64,000 bases of DNA from assembly GCF_001721685.1 (NCBI RefSeq), contig NZ_CP012502.1, positions 434,001-498,000 on the forward strand, given 5' to 3'. This DNA comes from Salisediminibacterium beveridgei. Lineage in GTDB: Bacteria; Bacillota; Bacilli; Bacillales; Salisediminibacteriaceae. This document shows, one piece after another, positions 16,967 to 25,628 of the stretch. The stretch's first letter is position 1, and each line of letters starts with the position of its first letter. Made by a program: the position numbers and the translations under genes. The notes beneath the pieces were generated by a model. That model was not told the origin of the DNA, searched no databases, and saw only the letters and a list, made by a program, of their open reading frames with translations.

Positions 16967-16980
16967 TGCAAACGTTTGCA
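16967..16980. promoter_or_regulatory. MalR-like operator 2
   Basis: TGCAAACGTTTGCA is a perfect 14-bp palindrome 40 bases before the pullulanase start. Its core GCAAACGTTTGC is the typical binding sequence of MalR-type repressors; the regulator itself is not in this window. Confidence 0.6.
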
Positions 16981-17020
16981 CGAATTGAAGTGAACTGGAT
17001 CAGTGATGGAGGGATGCGTA

Positions 17021-19942
17021 ATGACGGGAAAAAAGATGTTCTGGATGATCCGCAGCATGATTGCGGTCATGGTTTTAGGTGTCCTTGGGGTGTTTGCCCC
17101 GGGGACTTTACCGGCGCTTGCAGAGGAGGATGTACCAGGTGATCACCTGCGGGTGCATTTTCAAGCGGAAGAGGATACATATGGCTCTCTTGGTCTTTGG
17201 ATTTGGGATGATGTGGCGGATCCGTCGAATGACTGGCCGGAGGATGCACTTGCCTTTGAAGATGCGAAGACGGGTGAGTACGGGGCATACCTTGATGTGC
17301 CGCTTTTGGAAGATGCCCAACAGGTCGGCTTTTTGATTGTTGACCGGGAATCAGGGGATCAGACAGGGGATATGGGTTTTGATCAATTCGATGAGTACGA
17401 TGAAGTGTTTTTACGGGAAGGAGATGAGACGGTGTATACGAGTCCGGATTTCACGCTGGAAATTGGTCTGGAACGGGCAGAACTGTTGGATGAAGAGATG
17501 ATGGAGCTCGGGTTTACGGCTACTTCCGGTATGACGCAGCAGGAAATATTGGAAGAACTCCATGTCACGAACGCTGATGGCGACGACGTGGAACTCAGGG
17601 CATCGTCGATTATGGAAGATGAACGGACGGTCCGGGTACTGGGGGATTTCGATTTGGAGCAGGGGCCGTTTGTTGCGACCTATGAAGAGCATGAATTGGA
17701 GGTTCGCCTCGGCTGGCGGCTGAAAGACGAGCAGTATGCCTATGACGGGGATCTAGGTGCAGCGCTTCATGACGACGGATCGGCAGAACTGAAGCTCTGG
17801 TCACCGAGCGCGGAAGCGGTGTCGGTCATTCTCTATCACCGGGATGATCAGTACGAAGTAGTCGCAGACGACCTTTCGATGGAGCAAGGAGAGAATGGCG
17901 TCTGGTCGGTGACCTTGGACGAGGAAAATACCGATGTGGCCGACTTGGAAGGATACTATTACCACTATGAGATCACCCATGATGGCCGGTCGACTCTGGC
18001 GCTGGATCCGTATGCACCATCGATGGCGACGTGGGATTCGAGTGATGAGGACAATAACTACATCGGCAAAGCGGCGATTGTGGATCCGGCGACGATTGGT
18101 CCGGAACTTGATTACGCAGAGATCGATGGGTTTGAGAAACGGGAAGACGCGATTATCTATGAGCTGCACGTCCGGGATTTTACGTCAGACCCGGCGATTG
18201 AGGAGGAACTGGACAGTACGTTCGGGACCTTTGCGGCATTCACCGAAAGACTGGATTACCTCGAGGAGCTTGGTGTGACTCACGTGCAACTCTTGCCGGT
18301 GATGAGCTACTTTTTTTCGAATGAATATGAACGGACTGAGCGAATGATGGACTATTCGTCCACGCAGAACAACTACAACTGGGGCTATGACCCGCACAGC
18401 TACTTCTCCTTGACGGGGATGTATTCACAAAATCCGGATGACCCGGCGAAGCGGATAGAGGAGTTTAAACTGCTGGTGGATGCGATTCATGAGCGGGGCA
18501 TGGGTGTGATTTTGGACGTTGTCTATAACCACACGGCCCGGGTGCATATTTTCGAAGACCTCGAACCGAATTATTATCACTTCATGGATGCAGACGGCAC
18601 GCCGCGGGTGAGCTTCGGCGGAGGGCGCCTTGGGACGACCCACGAGATGGCGAGACGCATTCTCGTCGATTCCATCATGCACTGGGTGGAAGAATACAAA
18701 GTGGACGGCTTCCGTTTTGATATGATGGGTGATCATGATGCGGAGTCGATTCAAATTGCCTATGACAAGGCGAAAGAAGCGAATCCGAATCTGGTAATGA
18801 TCGGTGAAGGCTGGCGGACGTTCGTTGGTGATGAAGGTCACGGCGACGTGCAGCCGGCAGACCAGGACTGGATGCGCGACACAGAGAGTGTGGGTTCATT
18901 TTCCGATGATTTCCGGAATGAATTGAAGTCGGGTTTTGGCAGTGAAGGGGAACCGCGCTTTATCACCGGCGGTGCCCGGGACATTCAGCGGATTTACGGC
19001 AATCTCACCGCAGACCCGGATAACTTCATGGCGTCGAATCCGGGGGATGTGGTGCCGTATATTGCGGCGCACGATAACCTGACGCTTCATGACGTCATTG
19101 CCCAGTCGATTCAAAAAGACCCGAAAGACCACGCTGAAGAGATTCATGAGCGGATCCGTCTCGGGAATCTGATGGTGTTGACTGCGCAGGGAACGGCCTT
19201 TTTGCATGGCGGTCAGGAATATGGCCGCACGAAACAGTTCCGTCATGAGGACTTTGTGGATGAGGTGGCTGAAGACGATGCGCCTTACAAGTCCACGTTC
19301 ATGACGGACCAAGACGGCAACCCGTTTGACTATCCCTATTTCATCCATGATTCATATGATGCCACAGATGCGGTGAATCTGTTTGATTGGAGCAAAGTGA
19401 CGGATGAGGAAAACCACCCGGAGAATGTCACGACGAAGAATTTCACGCAGGGGATGATTCATCTTCGCCGATCGACGGACGCGTTTACGCATGGCACCCT
19501 GGACGAGGTGTCGGAGCATGTCAGCCTTCTCGAGGTGCCTGAAGTGGCAGATGAAGATCTGGCGATTGCGTACCGGGCGGAAAACGGCGCTGGCACCGAG
19601 GTGTATTACGTCTTCCTCAATGCCGATGACGAAGCCCGTACGTTTACGGCAGGCAGGGATCTGAGCGGTGCTGAGGTCTTGGTGGACAAAAATCAAGCCG
19701 GGGTTGAAGCGATTGCTGAGCCAAACGGCGTGAGCGCCACGTCAGAAGCTGTCACCCTGGAGCCGTTGACGGCAACGGTGCTGAAAACAGATGGTACGGA
19801 GCAAGTGTCTGCGGCAGGCACTGAGGGTGAAGTCAGTGATGGCGATGCAGCCGGCAGTGGAATACCGTGGTGGCTGATTGGGCTTGTCACCGCCGGAATT
19901 GCAGTAATTGGCTATGTTATGGAAAAGAAGTACCGGAAATAA
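17021..19942 (+). CDS. pulA: Type I pullulanase, exported and membrane-anchored
   Basis: 973 residues. A signal peptide ends ...TLPALA before EEDVPGD; an N-terminal pullulanase-associated starch-binding domain follows (LRVHFQ...YGSLGLWIWDDV...). A CBM48-like domain precedes the GH13 catalytic barrel. The type I pullulanase signature YNWGYDP, nucleophile Asp567 in DGFRFD, acid/base Glu596 in GEGW and Asp685 in AAHDN are intact. The enzyme debranches alpha-1,6 links of pullulan and amylopectin outside the cell. The C-terminus (IPWWLIGLVTAGIAVIGYVMEKKYRK pattern, one hydrophobic helix plus positive tail) acts as a membrane anchor; there is no LPxTG motif. The protein is very acidic. GGAGGG seven bases before ATG 17021 sets the start. 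Two MalR-like operators suggest induction by maltodextrins. Confidence 0.93.
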   Translation: MTGKKMFWMIRSMIAVMVLGVLGVFAPGTLPALAEEDVPGDHLRVHFQAEEDTYGSLGLWIWDDVADPSNDWPEDALAFEDAKTGEYGAYLDVPLLEDAQQVGFLIVDRESGDQTGDMGFDQFDEYDEVFLREGDETVYTSPDFTLEIGLERAELLDEEMMELGFTATSGMTQQEILEELHVTNADGDDVELRASSIMEDERTVRVLGDFDLEQGPFVATYEEHELEVRLGWRLKDEQYAYDGDLGAALHDDGSAELKLWSPSAEAVSVILYHRDDQYEVVADDLSMEQGENGVWSVTLDEENTDVADLEGYYYHYEITHDGRSTLALDPYAPSMATWDSSDEDNNYIGKAAIVDPATIGPELDYAEIDGFEKREDAIIYELHVRDFTSDPAIEEELDSTFGTFAAFTERLDYLEELGVTHVQLLPVMSYFFSNEYERTERMMDYSSTQNNYNWGYDPHSYFSLTGMYSQNPDDPAKRIEEFKLLVDAIHERGMGVILDVVYNHTARVHIFEDLEPNYYHFMDADGTPRVSFGGGRLGTTHEMARRILVDSIMHWVEEYKVDGFRFDMMGDHDAESIQIAYDKAKEANPNLVMIGEGWRTFVGDEGHGDVQPADQDWMRDTESVGSFSDDFRNELKSGFGSEGEPRFITGGARDIQRIYGNLTADPDNFMASNPGDVVPYIAAHDNLTLHDVIAQSIQKDPKDHAEEIHERIRLGNLMVLTAQGTAFLHGGQEYGRTKQFRHEDFVDEVAEDDAPYKSTFMTDQDGNPFDYPYFIHDSYDATDAVNLFDWSKVTDEENHPENVTTKNFTQGMIHLRRSTDAFTHGTLDEVSEHVSLLEVPEVADEDLAIAYRAENGAGTEVYYVFLNADDEARTFTAGRDLSGAEVLVDKNQAGVEAIAEPNGVSATSEAVTLEPLTATVLKTDGTEQVSAAGTEGEVSDGDAAGSGIPWWLIGLVTAGIAVIGYVMEKKYRK

Positions 19943-19959
19943 AGGAATGGATCATGGAA

Positions 19960-19989
19960 GCGGCGCACCTATCGGGGGCGCTGCTTTTT
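19960..19989 (+). terminator. Terminator after pulA
   Basis: GCGGCGC pairs with GCGCTGC across an 11-base loop, followed by TTTTT. Confidence 0.7.
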
Positions 19990-20082
19990 CACCGACATCG
20001 ATGCGTCGCATGGAAGAAACCTCGTGTTAATCCGCGGTGTTTAACTCTCTTACGGCAGGGGAACCGAAATGAAATAAAGTCC

Positions 20083-20111
20083 TTTAACCCCATTGCGTAT
20101 TCACGTATACT
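20083..20111 (+). promoter_or_regulatory. Promoter of the diguanylate cyclase gene
   Basis: TTTAAC at 20083-20088 and TATACT at 20106-20111 with a 17-base spacer, 60 bases before the start codon. Confidence 0.5.
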
Positions 20112-20170
20112 GAAGGTAATGGATTGATAACGGATTGTTTCACAGTGGTTTGAAAAGGTGGTGAGCAGCA

Positions 20171-21478
20171 GTGTCCAAGCATTATTTACGTCAGGAACTT
20201 GAAGAGGTTGTCAAACGGGATGCGTCGATTCTTGATTTCATTGAATCGGGGTCGCTTGACGGTATCTGGTACTGGGATTTGGATCAACCCGATCAGGAGT
20301 GGATCAGTCCGCAGTTCTGGCGTACGTTTGGCTATGATCCTGCGGAGAAAGAGCACCTGGTCAGCGAATGGCAGGATATGATTTTTCAGGAAGACCTGAA
20401 GAAAATCGAGGCGAATTTGAAGACGCATTTTGAAGATCCGGCTGTGCCGTTCAATCAAACGGTACGCTATCGTCATCAGGACGGTTCCACTGTGTGGGTG
20501 AAATGCCGGGGGATGGCGATCCGGGATGATGAAGGCAAGCCGGTCCGGATGCTCGGGGCCCATGTGGATATTACCGATCTGGTTCTTGCAAAGGAATCGC
20601 TTGAGGAGCTGTCGCACGAGTATGAAAAAGTGTTCAATGGCACCCAGGATGCCCTGTTTTTAATTGAGGTGCTTGGTGAAGGACAGTTTCGATTCATCCG
20701 AAACAACCGCTCGCATCAGAAACTGACGGGAATTGCGCTTGATCAGCTGGCTGGATTCACTCCGCAGGAGATGCTGGGTGAGGAACTGGGTGATGAAGTA
20801 AGCCAAAATTATCAACGGGCAGTTGAGGCGAACGAGCCGATTACGTATGAGGAAACACTGACGTTAATGGGGAAAACGATCATCTGGGAAACGACGCTCA
20901 CCCCTTATCTGGAGAATCATCCGCCGTATATTGTCGGATCAGCGGTCGACATTACGGAGCGGAAAAAGCTTGAACTGAAGCTCGAGCAGATGGCGAATTA
21001 CGACGAGCTGACAAAACTCGCCAACCGGCATCGGATGATGCAGGAGCTCGAGAAAGCAGTTCAATACCAGAAAACGAAAGAAGAAGCAGAAACGTTCGCC
21101 TTATTCTTTCTGGATCTGGATGGTTTCAAGCAGGTGAATGACAGGTATGGCCATGAAATGGGGGATCGGTTGCTGATGGAAGTGGCAGATCGCTTGCGCA
21201 GACTGATTCAGGAGCCGAACCTGGTGGCCCGCATCGGTGGCGATGAGTTTACCGGCATCTTGTGGAACGCCGCAGGTCCGGATGAATTGACGGACGTCAT
21301 CGACCGGATTTACGATGCAGTCAAAGAACCGATCGAGATCGAGGGCAGGACCCTGCAAATTGATGCATCCATCGGTGTGGTCCTGTACCCGGAAGATGCC
21401 GACGATCCGGATACGTTGTTAAACCAGGCGGATAAGGAAATGTACCGGATGAAACGAAATAAACAAGTTCAACAGTAA
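20171..21478 (+). CDS. PAS-PAS-GGDEF diguanylate cyclase
   Basis: 435 residues, cytoplasmic (no membrane segment). Two PAS domains: residues ~20-140 with a PAC-like end (YRHQDGSTVWVKCRGMAIRDDEGKPVRMLGAHVDITD) and ~150-260 (AVDITERKKLELKLEQM). The GGDEF domain occupies ~265-432: ANYDELTKLANRHRM, FFLDLDGFKQVNDRYGHEMGD and an intact active loop RIGGDEF near residue 356. It should make cyclic di-GMP from two GTP. The residues before the loop read EPNLVARI, so the RxxD product-inhibition site is absent. GTG start with an AGGTGGTG-type ribosome site. Single gene with its own promoter and terminator. Confidence 0.88.
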   Translation: MSKHYLRQELEEVVKRDASILDFIESGSLDGIWYWDLDQPDQEWISPQFWRTFGYDPAEKEHLVSEWQDMIFQEDLKKIEANLKTHFEDPAVPFNQTVRYRHQDGSTVWVKCRGMAIRDDEGKPVRMLGAHVDITDLVLAKESLEELSHEYEKVFNGTQDALFLIEVLGEGQFRFIRNNRSHQKLTGIALDQLAGFTPQEMLGEELGDEVSQNYQRAVEANEPITYEETLTLMGKTIIWETTLTPYLENHPPYIVGSAVDITERKKLELKLEQMANYDELTKLANRHRMMQELEKAVQYQKTKEEAETFALFFLDLDGFKQVNDRYGHEMGDRLLMEVADRLRRLIQEPNLVARIGGDEFTGILWNAAGPDELTDVIDRIYDAVKEPIEIEGRTLQIDASIGVVLYPEDADDPDTLLNQADKEMYRMKRNKQVQQ

Positions 21479-21520
21479 ACCCCTGATGACCGGCTTAGAA
21501 AACCGGGATCAGGGGTTTTT
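21477..21520 (+). terminator. Terminator after the diguanylate cyclase gene
   Basis: AAACCCCTGAT and ATCAGGGGTTTTT pair, with an inner CCGG/CCGG stem. The A-run on the other side means it could also act for the converging minus-strand gene. Confidence 0.85.
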
Positions 21521-21610
21521 ATCGTACGTCGTCCGTTTTAAGGCTGCGAACGGATGAAATGTATGTGCAATGAAGGCTGATCATAGAGACGTCTGGATCA
21601 GCAAAACGCG

Positions 21611-22171
21611 CTACTGATGCTGTTTCAGATTGTTGACTTCCTGAATCAGGGTCGGGATTTTCGCGTGGTCATCAGGAGACGCATCGATGTGTTTATAAGC
21701 TACGTTTTTGTTGTCATCAAACAGCCAGGCGCCGCCCTGGATATAGACGTCCTGCGTTTTCATGGACTTCATGACGAAGTCTTTCTGTTTTTTCTGATCA
21801 GGGATAAAGCCTTTGACCTTACCGGAAACAAATGCGGCACCGGCCATGGTCAGGAGCTTGGCTTTGCCCATCGTTTTCAGGTTCATCCCTTTGTATGCGG
21901 ACCTTGCCGGATCCCCGTAAATCGGAAACGGAAACGGTCCGAACAGGTCATTGAACTGATTGACCATCTGCCCTTTGGATGGTGCGATAACAAGCAGTGA
22001 CCCGTCGTCAGGCGTCAGTTCTTCATGATGCTGACGCAACTGCGTCAGAAATGCCCGGCAGACGGGTCAACCGAGGTGACGGACGAAAACGACCAGCGTC
22101 GGTCCCTCGATCAGGTCGTTCAATTGATGGGTGTTGCCGTCTGTTGCTTCAAGGGTGTAATCGAGCTTCAT
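21611..22171 (-). CDS. Probable selenocysteine-containing peroxiredoxin-like protein (AhpC/TSA family, UGA at codon 35)
   Basis: The reading frame starts at ATG 22171, seven bases after AAAGGAGG, and runs 186 residues to TAG at 21611, but codon 35 (22067-22069) is TGA. Around it the protein reads TLVVFVRHLG-U-PVCRAFLTQLR, so the UGA falls where AhpC/TSA-like (Prx-like, SelU-related) proteins carry the peroxidatic Cys of a CxxC pair; the resolving Cys38 is present. Homology-like sequence continues smoothly beyond it (FGPFPFPIYGDPARSAYKGM). A perfect stem-loop matching bacterial SECIS rules begins 18 bases after the UGA. Predicted role: thiol/selenol peroxidase or redox protein in the cytoplasm. 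The alternative, a recent nonsense mutation leaving a 142-residue remnant, would not explain the hairpin. No sel genes lie in this window. Confidence 0.78.
22031..22048 (-). promoter_or_regulatory. Candidate bacterial SECIS hairpin
   Basis: In the mRNA, CUGACGC-AGUU-GCGUCAG forms a perfect 7-bp stem with a tetraloop whose second base is G. The loop starts 25 bases after the UGA, inside the 16-37 base window and with the early loop G required of bacterial SECIS elements that bind SelB. It is located within the coding sequence, as in all bacterial selenoprotein genes. Confidence 0.72.
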
Positions 22172-22329
22172 AGTAGTTCCTCCTTTGACTGATGGTGATA
22201 GTAGGTCATTCCCTTTGAGGCGGTCTTTGCAAACGGGGAATATGCAGCTGGGGGATGGTTAGTGGTTTCAATCGACAGGTCCAGACTGTAAAATAGGAGT
22301 CAGGATAACACGGAAAGCAGGGGATTTCG

Positions 22330-23367
22330 ATGATGGAAGAGCTGTTGGATGGATTAATGCGGCACAAAAAGCAATCGGTGACACCTGTGGAATTAGAAGG
22401 GATGATCTCTTCGGCAGCTTTCGATGGCGAAGAGTTTGCCAAAGCGGTGGTCCGGCTTGAAGATGAAGGCTATTTGACACCGGTGAAGAACCAGGGCCGT
22501 CAGTTGAGGGCGCCTTATCCGGCGAACAAATACCGTTTGAACCGCGGGAAAATCAACCGGCGTTTTCATCAGGAGCTGCACCGGGCCCGGCTTGAAATGT
22601 CTTCCACGCTGATCTCACTGGATGCCTACTTCAAGCTTGATCCGGCGGTTTTTGTGGAAGAGTGGCCAATGATTCAAAAAGTGGATGACTACCTCACAAC
22701 CCGTGGGTTGCCGGATGACGAGGTCACTGCCGAGGAGCGGAGTGTCACACTTGTCAATGATGAGAAATGGATCACAGAACGCGGTGGGAAAAAGCTGTTG
22801 GAGCGGATTGGTGTGTGGGACAAGCTGAAGATCATTCCGGTATCAGACCCGCTGATGTTCGCCGTGAACCCGAATCGCCTGTCACCAGTGGACGGGCAGC
22901 TTCATCTGATTGTGGAAAATAAAACGACCTTTCAGGCATTGATTCAGGTCATCGCAGCATCTGCTTTTACGACAATCATCTTCGGAGGTGGCTGGCGCGC
23001 TGTGGCGTCTTTGGAACAGCTGGAGCGGCAAGTGCCTCTCTCAGGAGAGAAAACAGTCCTTTATTTCGGGGATCTGGATCACGAAGGACTTGCGATTTGG
23101 CATCAGCTTTACCTTTCATATGACGCCTGTCCGGCTCTGCCATTTTACGAAGCATGTCTCAAGAAAGCACCGAACAAGGGCAAGGAGAATCAGAAACAAA
23201 GGCCCAAAGCGCTGGACGCGTTCAAAACGTTTCTGGCCGAAAGCGATCAGTCAACGCTTCAGGAAATGCTGAACGAAGGACGATATGTGCCCCAAGAGGC
23301 ACTGACGACGAAGGAACTACAACGGATTGGACTGATGACGCCATGGCAGGACATGACCTTGACATAA
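22330..23367 (+). CDS. jetD: Wadjet system nuclease subunit JetD (Toprim-like)
   Basis: 345 residues. Starts the defence operon after an AGGGG ribosome site; a second ATG follows at once (22333). The N-terminal part is helical with a winged-helix look (DGEEFAKAVVRLEDEGYLTPV). The C-terminal half carries a topoisomerase-VI/Toprim-like core: the conserved Glu in LIVENKTTFQAL and the acidic DxD in LYFGDLDHEGLAIWHQL. In characterised Wadjet systems JetD is the nuclease that cleaves small circular DNA once JetABC has extruded it. Its 3' end overlaps jetA by about 25 bases. Here jetD is the first gene, unlike the ABCD order of type I systems. Confidence 0.85.
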   Translation: MMEELLDGLMRHKKQSVTPVELEGMISSAAFDGEEFAKAVVRLEDEGYLTPVKNQGRQLRAPYPANKYRLNRGKINRRFHQELHRARLEMSSTLISLDAYFKLDPAVFVEEWPMIQKVDDYLTTRGLPDDEVTAEERSVTLVNDEKWITERGGKKLLERIGVWDKLKIIPVSDPLMFAVNPNRLSPVDGQLHLIVENKTTFQALIQVIAASAFTTIIFGGGWRAVASLEQLERQVPLSGEKTVLYFGDLDHEGLAIWHQLYLSYDACPALPFYEACLKKAPNKGKENQKQRPKALDAFKTFLAESDQSTLQEMLNEGRYVPQEALTTKELQRIGLMTPWQDMTLT

Positions 23368-24863
23368 CGGCAATCACGGAAGGGTACGACGAACGGATGC
23401 GGCGGATGGCCTTGTTTCACCCTTTGGAGGAACTCGGTGCCAGACGAATGAAAGATCATGACGGGAACCGGGTGGACTTGAAAGGATTCGGGCTGTTGAC
23501 GCTGTTATTCTTTTTTGAAAAGCGGCTCCTTCGCTCGGTGAAAACCGGAGCCGGGGATTTGGCGGATTTCCTGAAAGAAGCAACGAGTGATGTGTACAGG
23601 ATGACCCCGGAGGCGTATTTAAGCTGTGCCCGGGACGTGATCAGTCAATTCCGGCCGGCGACGGGGCTGAAAAAAGAGTGGAGCTACTTCAGCTGGGCTA
23701 CGAAAACCGAGGAGACGTTGACGTTCTCCTACTTGAAGGATCACAGTTTTGATCCCGCAACGAACACCCAGTACTACACGCTCGATCAGGACGGGCTGGA
23801 GCTCGTTTTTGCCACGCGGGAGTTTTACCGCGAGTTTCAATTGTCCATTGATCAATTGATCCTCAGAAAACTGCTGGAAAAGGGGGAGTTCACAGGCGCC
23901 CTCAGGCAAATCAATGAAATGCGTATTGAGGTGGAGTCCCTCCATGAGCGGAATGTTCAGATGAGTCACGAATTAAAGCGCAACATCGTCTCGGAAGATA
24001 CCTTTGAGCGCTATGAAACCTATCTGATTGACGCTGAACAAAGGCTCCAGGCGGAACAAGAGGAGTTCAATGAACTGGAAACCTTTGTTCAGGAGACGAA
24101 GACCCGGCATTACTATCAGGACTTTGAGGAGCGTGAACGCCGCTCGTATGAACTGATTCTTCAGGTGGAGCGTGAACTGGCTGTGGTCCACCGCGAGCAC
24201 AGTAAACTGTTGACCGACAGCATCCGGCTGAAGAATACGGCATTGAAAGAAGCACAGGAATCGCTTTACGCTATCGGGCTGGATCTGTTTAATTTCAGAA
24301 AAGAAATCGTTGACCGGACGGTGAGTGAACCTTTGCCGCCTGAAGCGATGAAGGCGTTCTTGGCACCGTTTTTAAAAGGGGGCGATCCCGGTCAGTGGTC
24401 GCTGCTCACGACACTGGAGGCCCAGTCTTTTTATGAAGAAGAGGAAACGCCGGACCGAACGTTTATGGCGTTTGGTGAAGACACGTTATCTGAAGAAGTG
24501 AAGGCCTTTCTCAGAGCGCGGTACCGCACGTATTTTCAGCAGGTGTTAGCCAGGCTCACGCCGGGCGTTGCGCTGCCTCTGCAGTCCATCATTGACGAAA
24601 TGCAAGAGGAGGAACCGGAGCTTCTCGATGAACGACTCTTCTACCAGTTCTGGATGATCCTGCATCAGCGCACGCCGATTACCGGAACGACAACGGATAC
24701 CCGTGACATGGCTGACACATTGGACCGGACATTTGTGAAAACGATACAAGAGATGCTCAGGTACGGGACACTGAACGTGACGGAAATCCCCGGAGACGTC
24801 ATCCAGGTGACGGAGCGTTTCGCGATTTCGAATATGGAACTGACACTGAAGGAGGACCTCTAA
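23343..24863 (+). CDS. jetA: Wadjet system kleisin-like subunit JetA
   Basis: About 506 residues. Begins FHPLEELGARRMKDHDGNRVDLKGFGLLTLLFFFEKRLL, followed by a long helical, charged middle (residues ~190-340, coiled-coil-like) and a winged-helix-like end (YGTLNVTEIPGDVIQVTERFAISNMELTLK). By position and profile it is the kleisin/MukF-like subunit that bridges the SMC heads; it resembles the DUF5716 JetA proteins I associate with type II Wadjet. The start is uncertain: ATG 23343 lies inside jetD with a weak ribosome site, while ATG 23397 lies 12 bases behind GGAAGGG. The stop abuts the jetB start (TAAATG). Confidence 0.8.
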   Translation: MAGHDLDITAITEGYDERMRRMALFHPLEELGARRMKDHDGNRVDLKGFGLLTLLFFFEKRLLRSVKTGAGDLADFLKEATSDVYRMTPEAYLSCARDVISQFRPATGLKKEWSYFSWATKTEETLTFSYLKDHSFDPATNTQYYTLDQDGLELVFATREFYREFQLSIDQLILRKLLEKGEFTGALRQINEMRIEVESLHERNVQMSHELKRNIVSEDTFERYETYLIDAEQRLQAEQEEFNELETFVQETKTRHYYQDFEERERRSYELILQVERELAVVHREHSKLLTDSIRLKNTALKEAQESLYAIGLDLFNFRKEIVDRTVSEPLPPEAMKAFLAPFLKGGDPGQWSLLTTLEAQSFYEEEETPDRTFMAFGEDTLSEEVKAFLRARYRTYFQQVLARLTPGVALPLQSIIDEMQEEEPELLDERLFYQFWMILHQRTPITGTTTDTRDMADTLDRTFVKTIQEMLRYGTLNVTEIPGDVIQVTERFAISNMELTLKEDL

Positions 24864-25628
24864 ATGCAGGTGAAGCAGGATGCGGTGGAAAAGGCGTTCA
24901 GAATGTATGTCACCCTCGCCCGCTCAGGGTATTCGGGGAAAGATGACTTGAACCTCTATTTGGCAAATGACGAGATCCGGGAGCTGGTGGACGATTTTGC
25001 CGGACAGGTGGAGTGCGTCACGCTCGTTGCTGGGGAACAGCTCTACATGATCCCGCGGACGAAGCTCTCACCGTTTCACGTGGACAATAACCATTTGAAG
25101 AAGACCTATTTACACAGCCGGGCAACGAATGATGATTTGTATCTGCTCTATTTCGCCACGCTTGTCTTGATCGGTGAATTCTACGACGGGCATCAGTCCC
25201 GGGAAATGACCCGGGATTTTGTACCGAAGAGCGAGTGGGTGGAGCGGATCAATGAACGGATTGAGAGTCTCTCGGGCCACGGCGAAGAGCAGCTGAAGAG
25301 CTGGGAGGAAGACTACCGCTACCACTGGCGGGGCATCATCGAAAAGTGGCAAGGGATGGATGACGTCCGGGAAACAGCAAAAAAACAGGCGGGGAACACC
25401 ATCAGCCGGCTCAGTTTCCTCGACACCGTCAGGCGTTTTCTGTTGGATCAGGAAATTGCCCGTGACATCGGGAACGGGGAAATCACCTTGACGGAGAAGG
25501 CGAAGATTATCGTGCAGCGTTTCTTTATGGATGCGGATATGAACCAGGAGCTCCTGGAGTTTATCTACAGTTATGAGGCCGGTGACGAAAAAAATGAGGA
25601 GGAGAGTCGCGATGCCATCGATCAGTAA
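24864..25628 (+). CDS. jetB: Wadjet system KITE-like subunit JetB
   Basis: 254 residues, MukE/KITE-like accessory subunit that binds the kleisin. Helical N-terminus (VEKAFRMYVTLARSGYSGKDDLNLYLANDEIRELVDDFA) and a winged-helix C-terminal part (SRLSFLDTVRRFLLDQEIARDIGNGEITLTEKAKIIVQRFF). I assign it by its place between jetA and jetC and its size; it looks like the DUF6063-type JetB. It follows jetA with no gap, preceded by a GGAGGA site, and overlaps jetC by 17 bases. Confidence 0.8.
   Translation: MQVKQDAVEKAFRMYVTLARSGYSGKDDLNLYLANDEIRELVDDFAGQVECVTLVAGEQLYMIPRTKLSPFHVDNNHLKKTYLHSRATNDDLYLLYFATLVLIGEFYDGHQSREMTRDFVPKSEWVERINERIESLSGHGEEQLKSWEEDYRYHWRGIIEKWQGMDDVRETAKKQAGNTISRLSFLDTVRRFLLDQEIARDIGNGEITLTEKAKIIVQRFFMDADMNQELLEFIYSYEAGDEKNEEESRDAIDQ

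Noticed and set aside
21611..22039. A 142-residue minus-strand protein starting after the UGA as a free-standing gene
   Set aside because: It lacks a ribosome site and the N-terminal strand of the peroxiredoxin fold, while the upstream 34 codons have a strong ribosome site and continue the same protein through the TGA.
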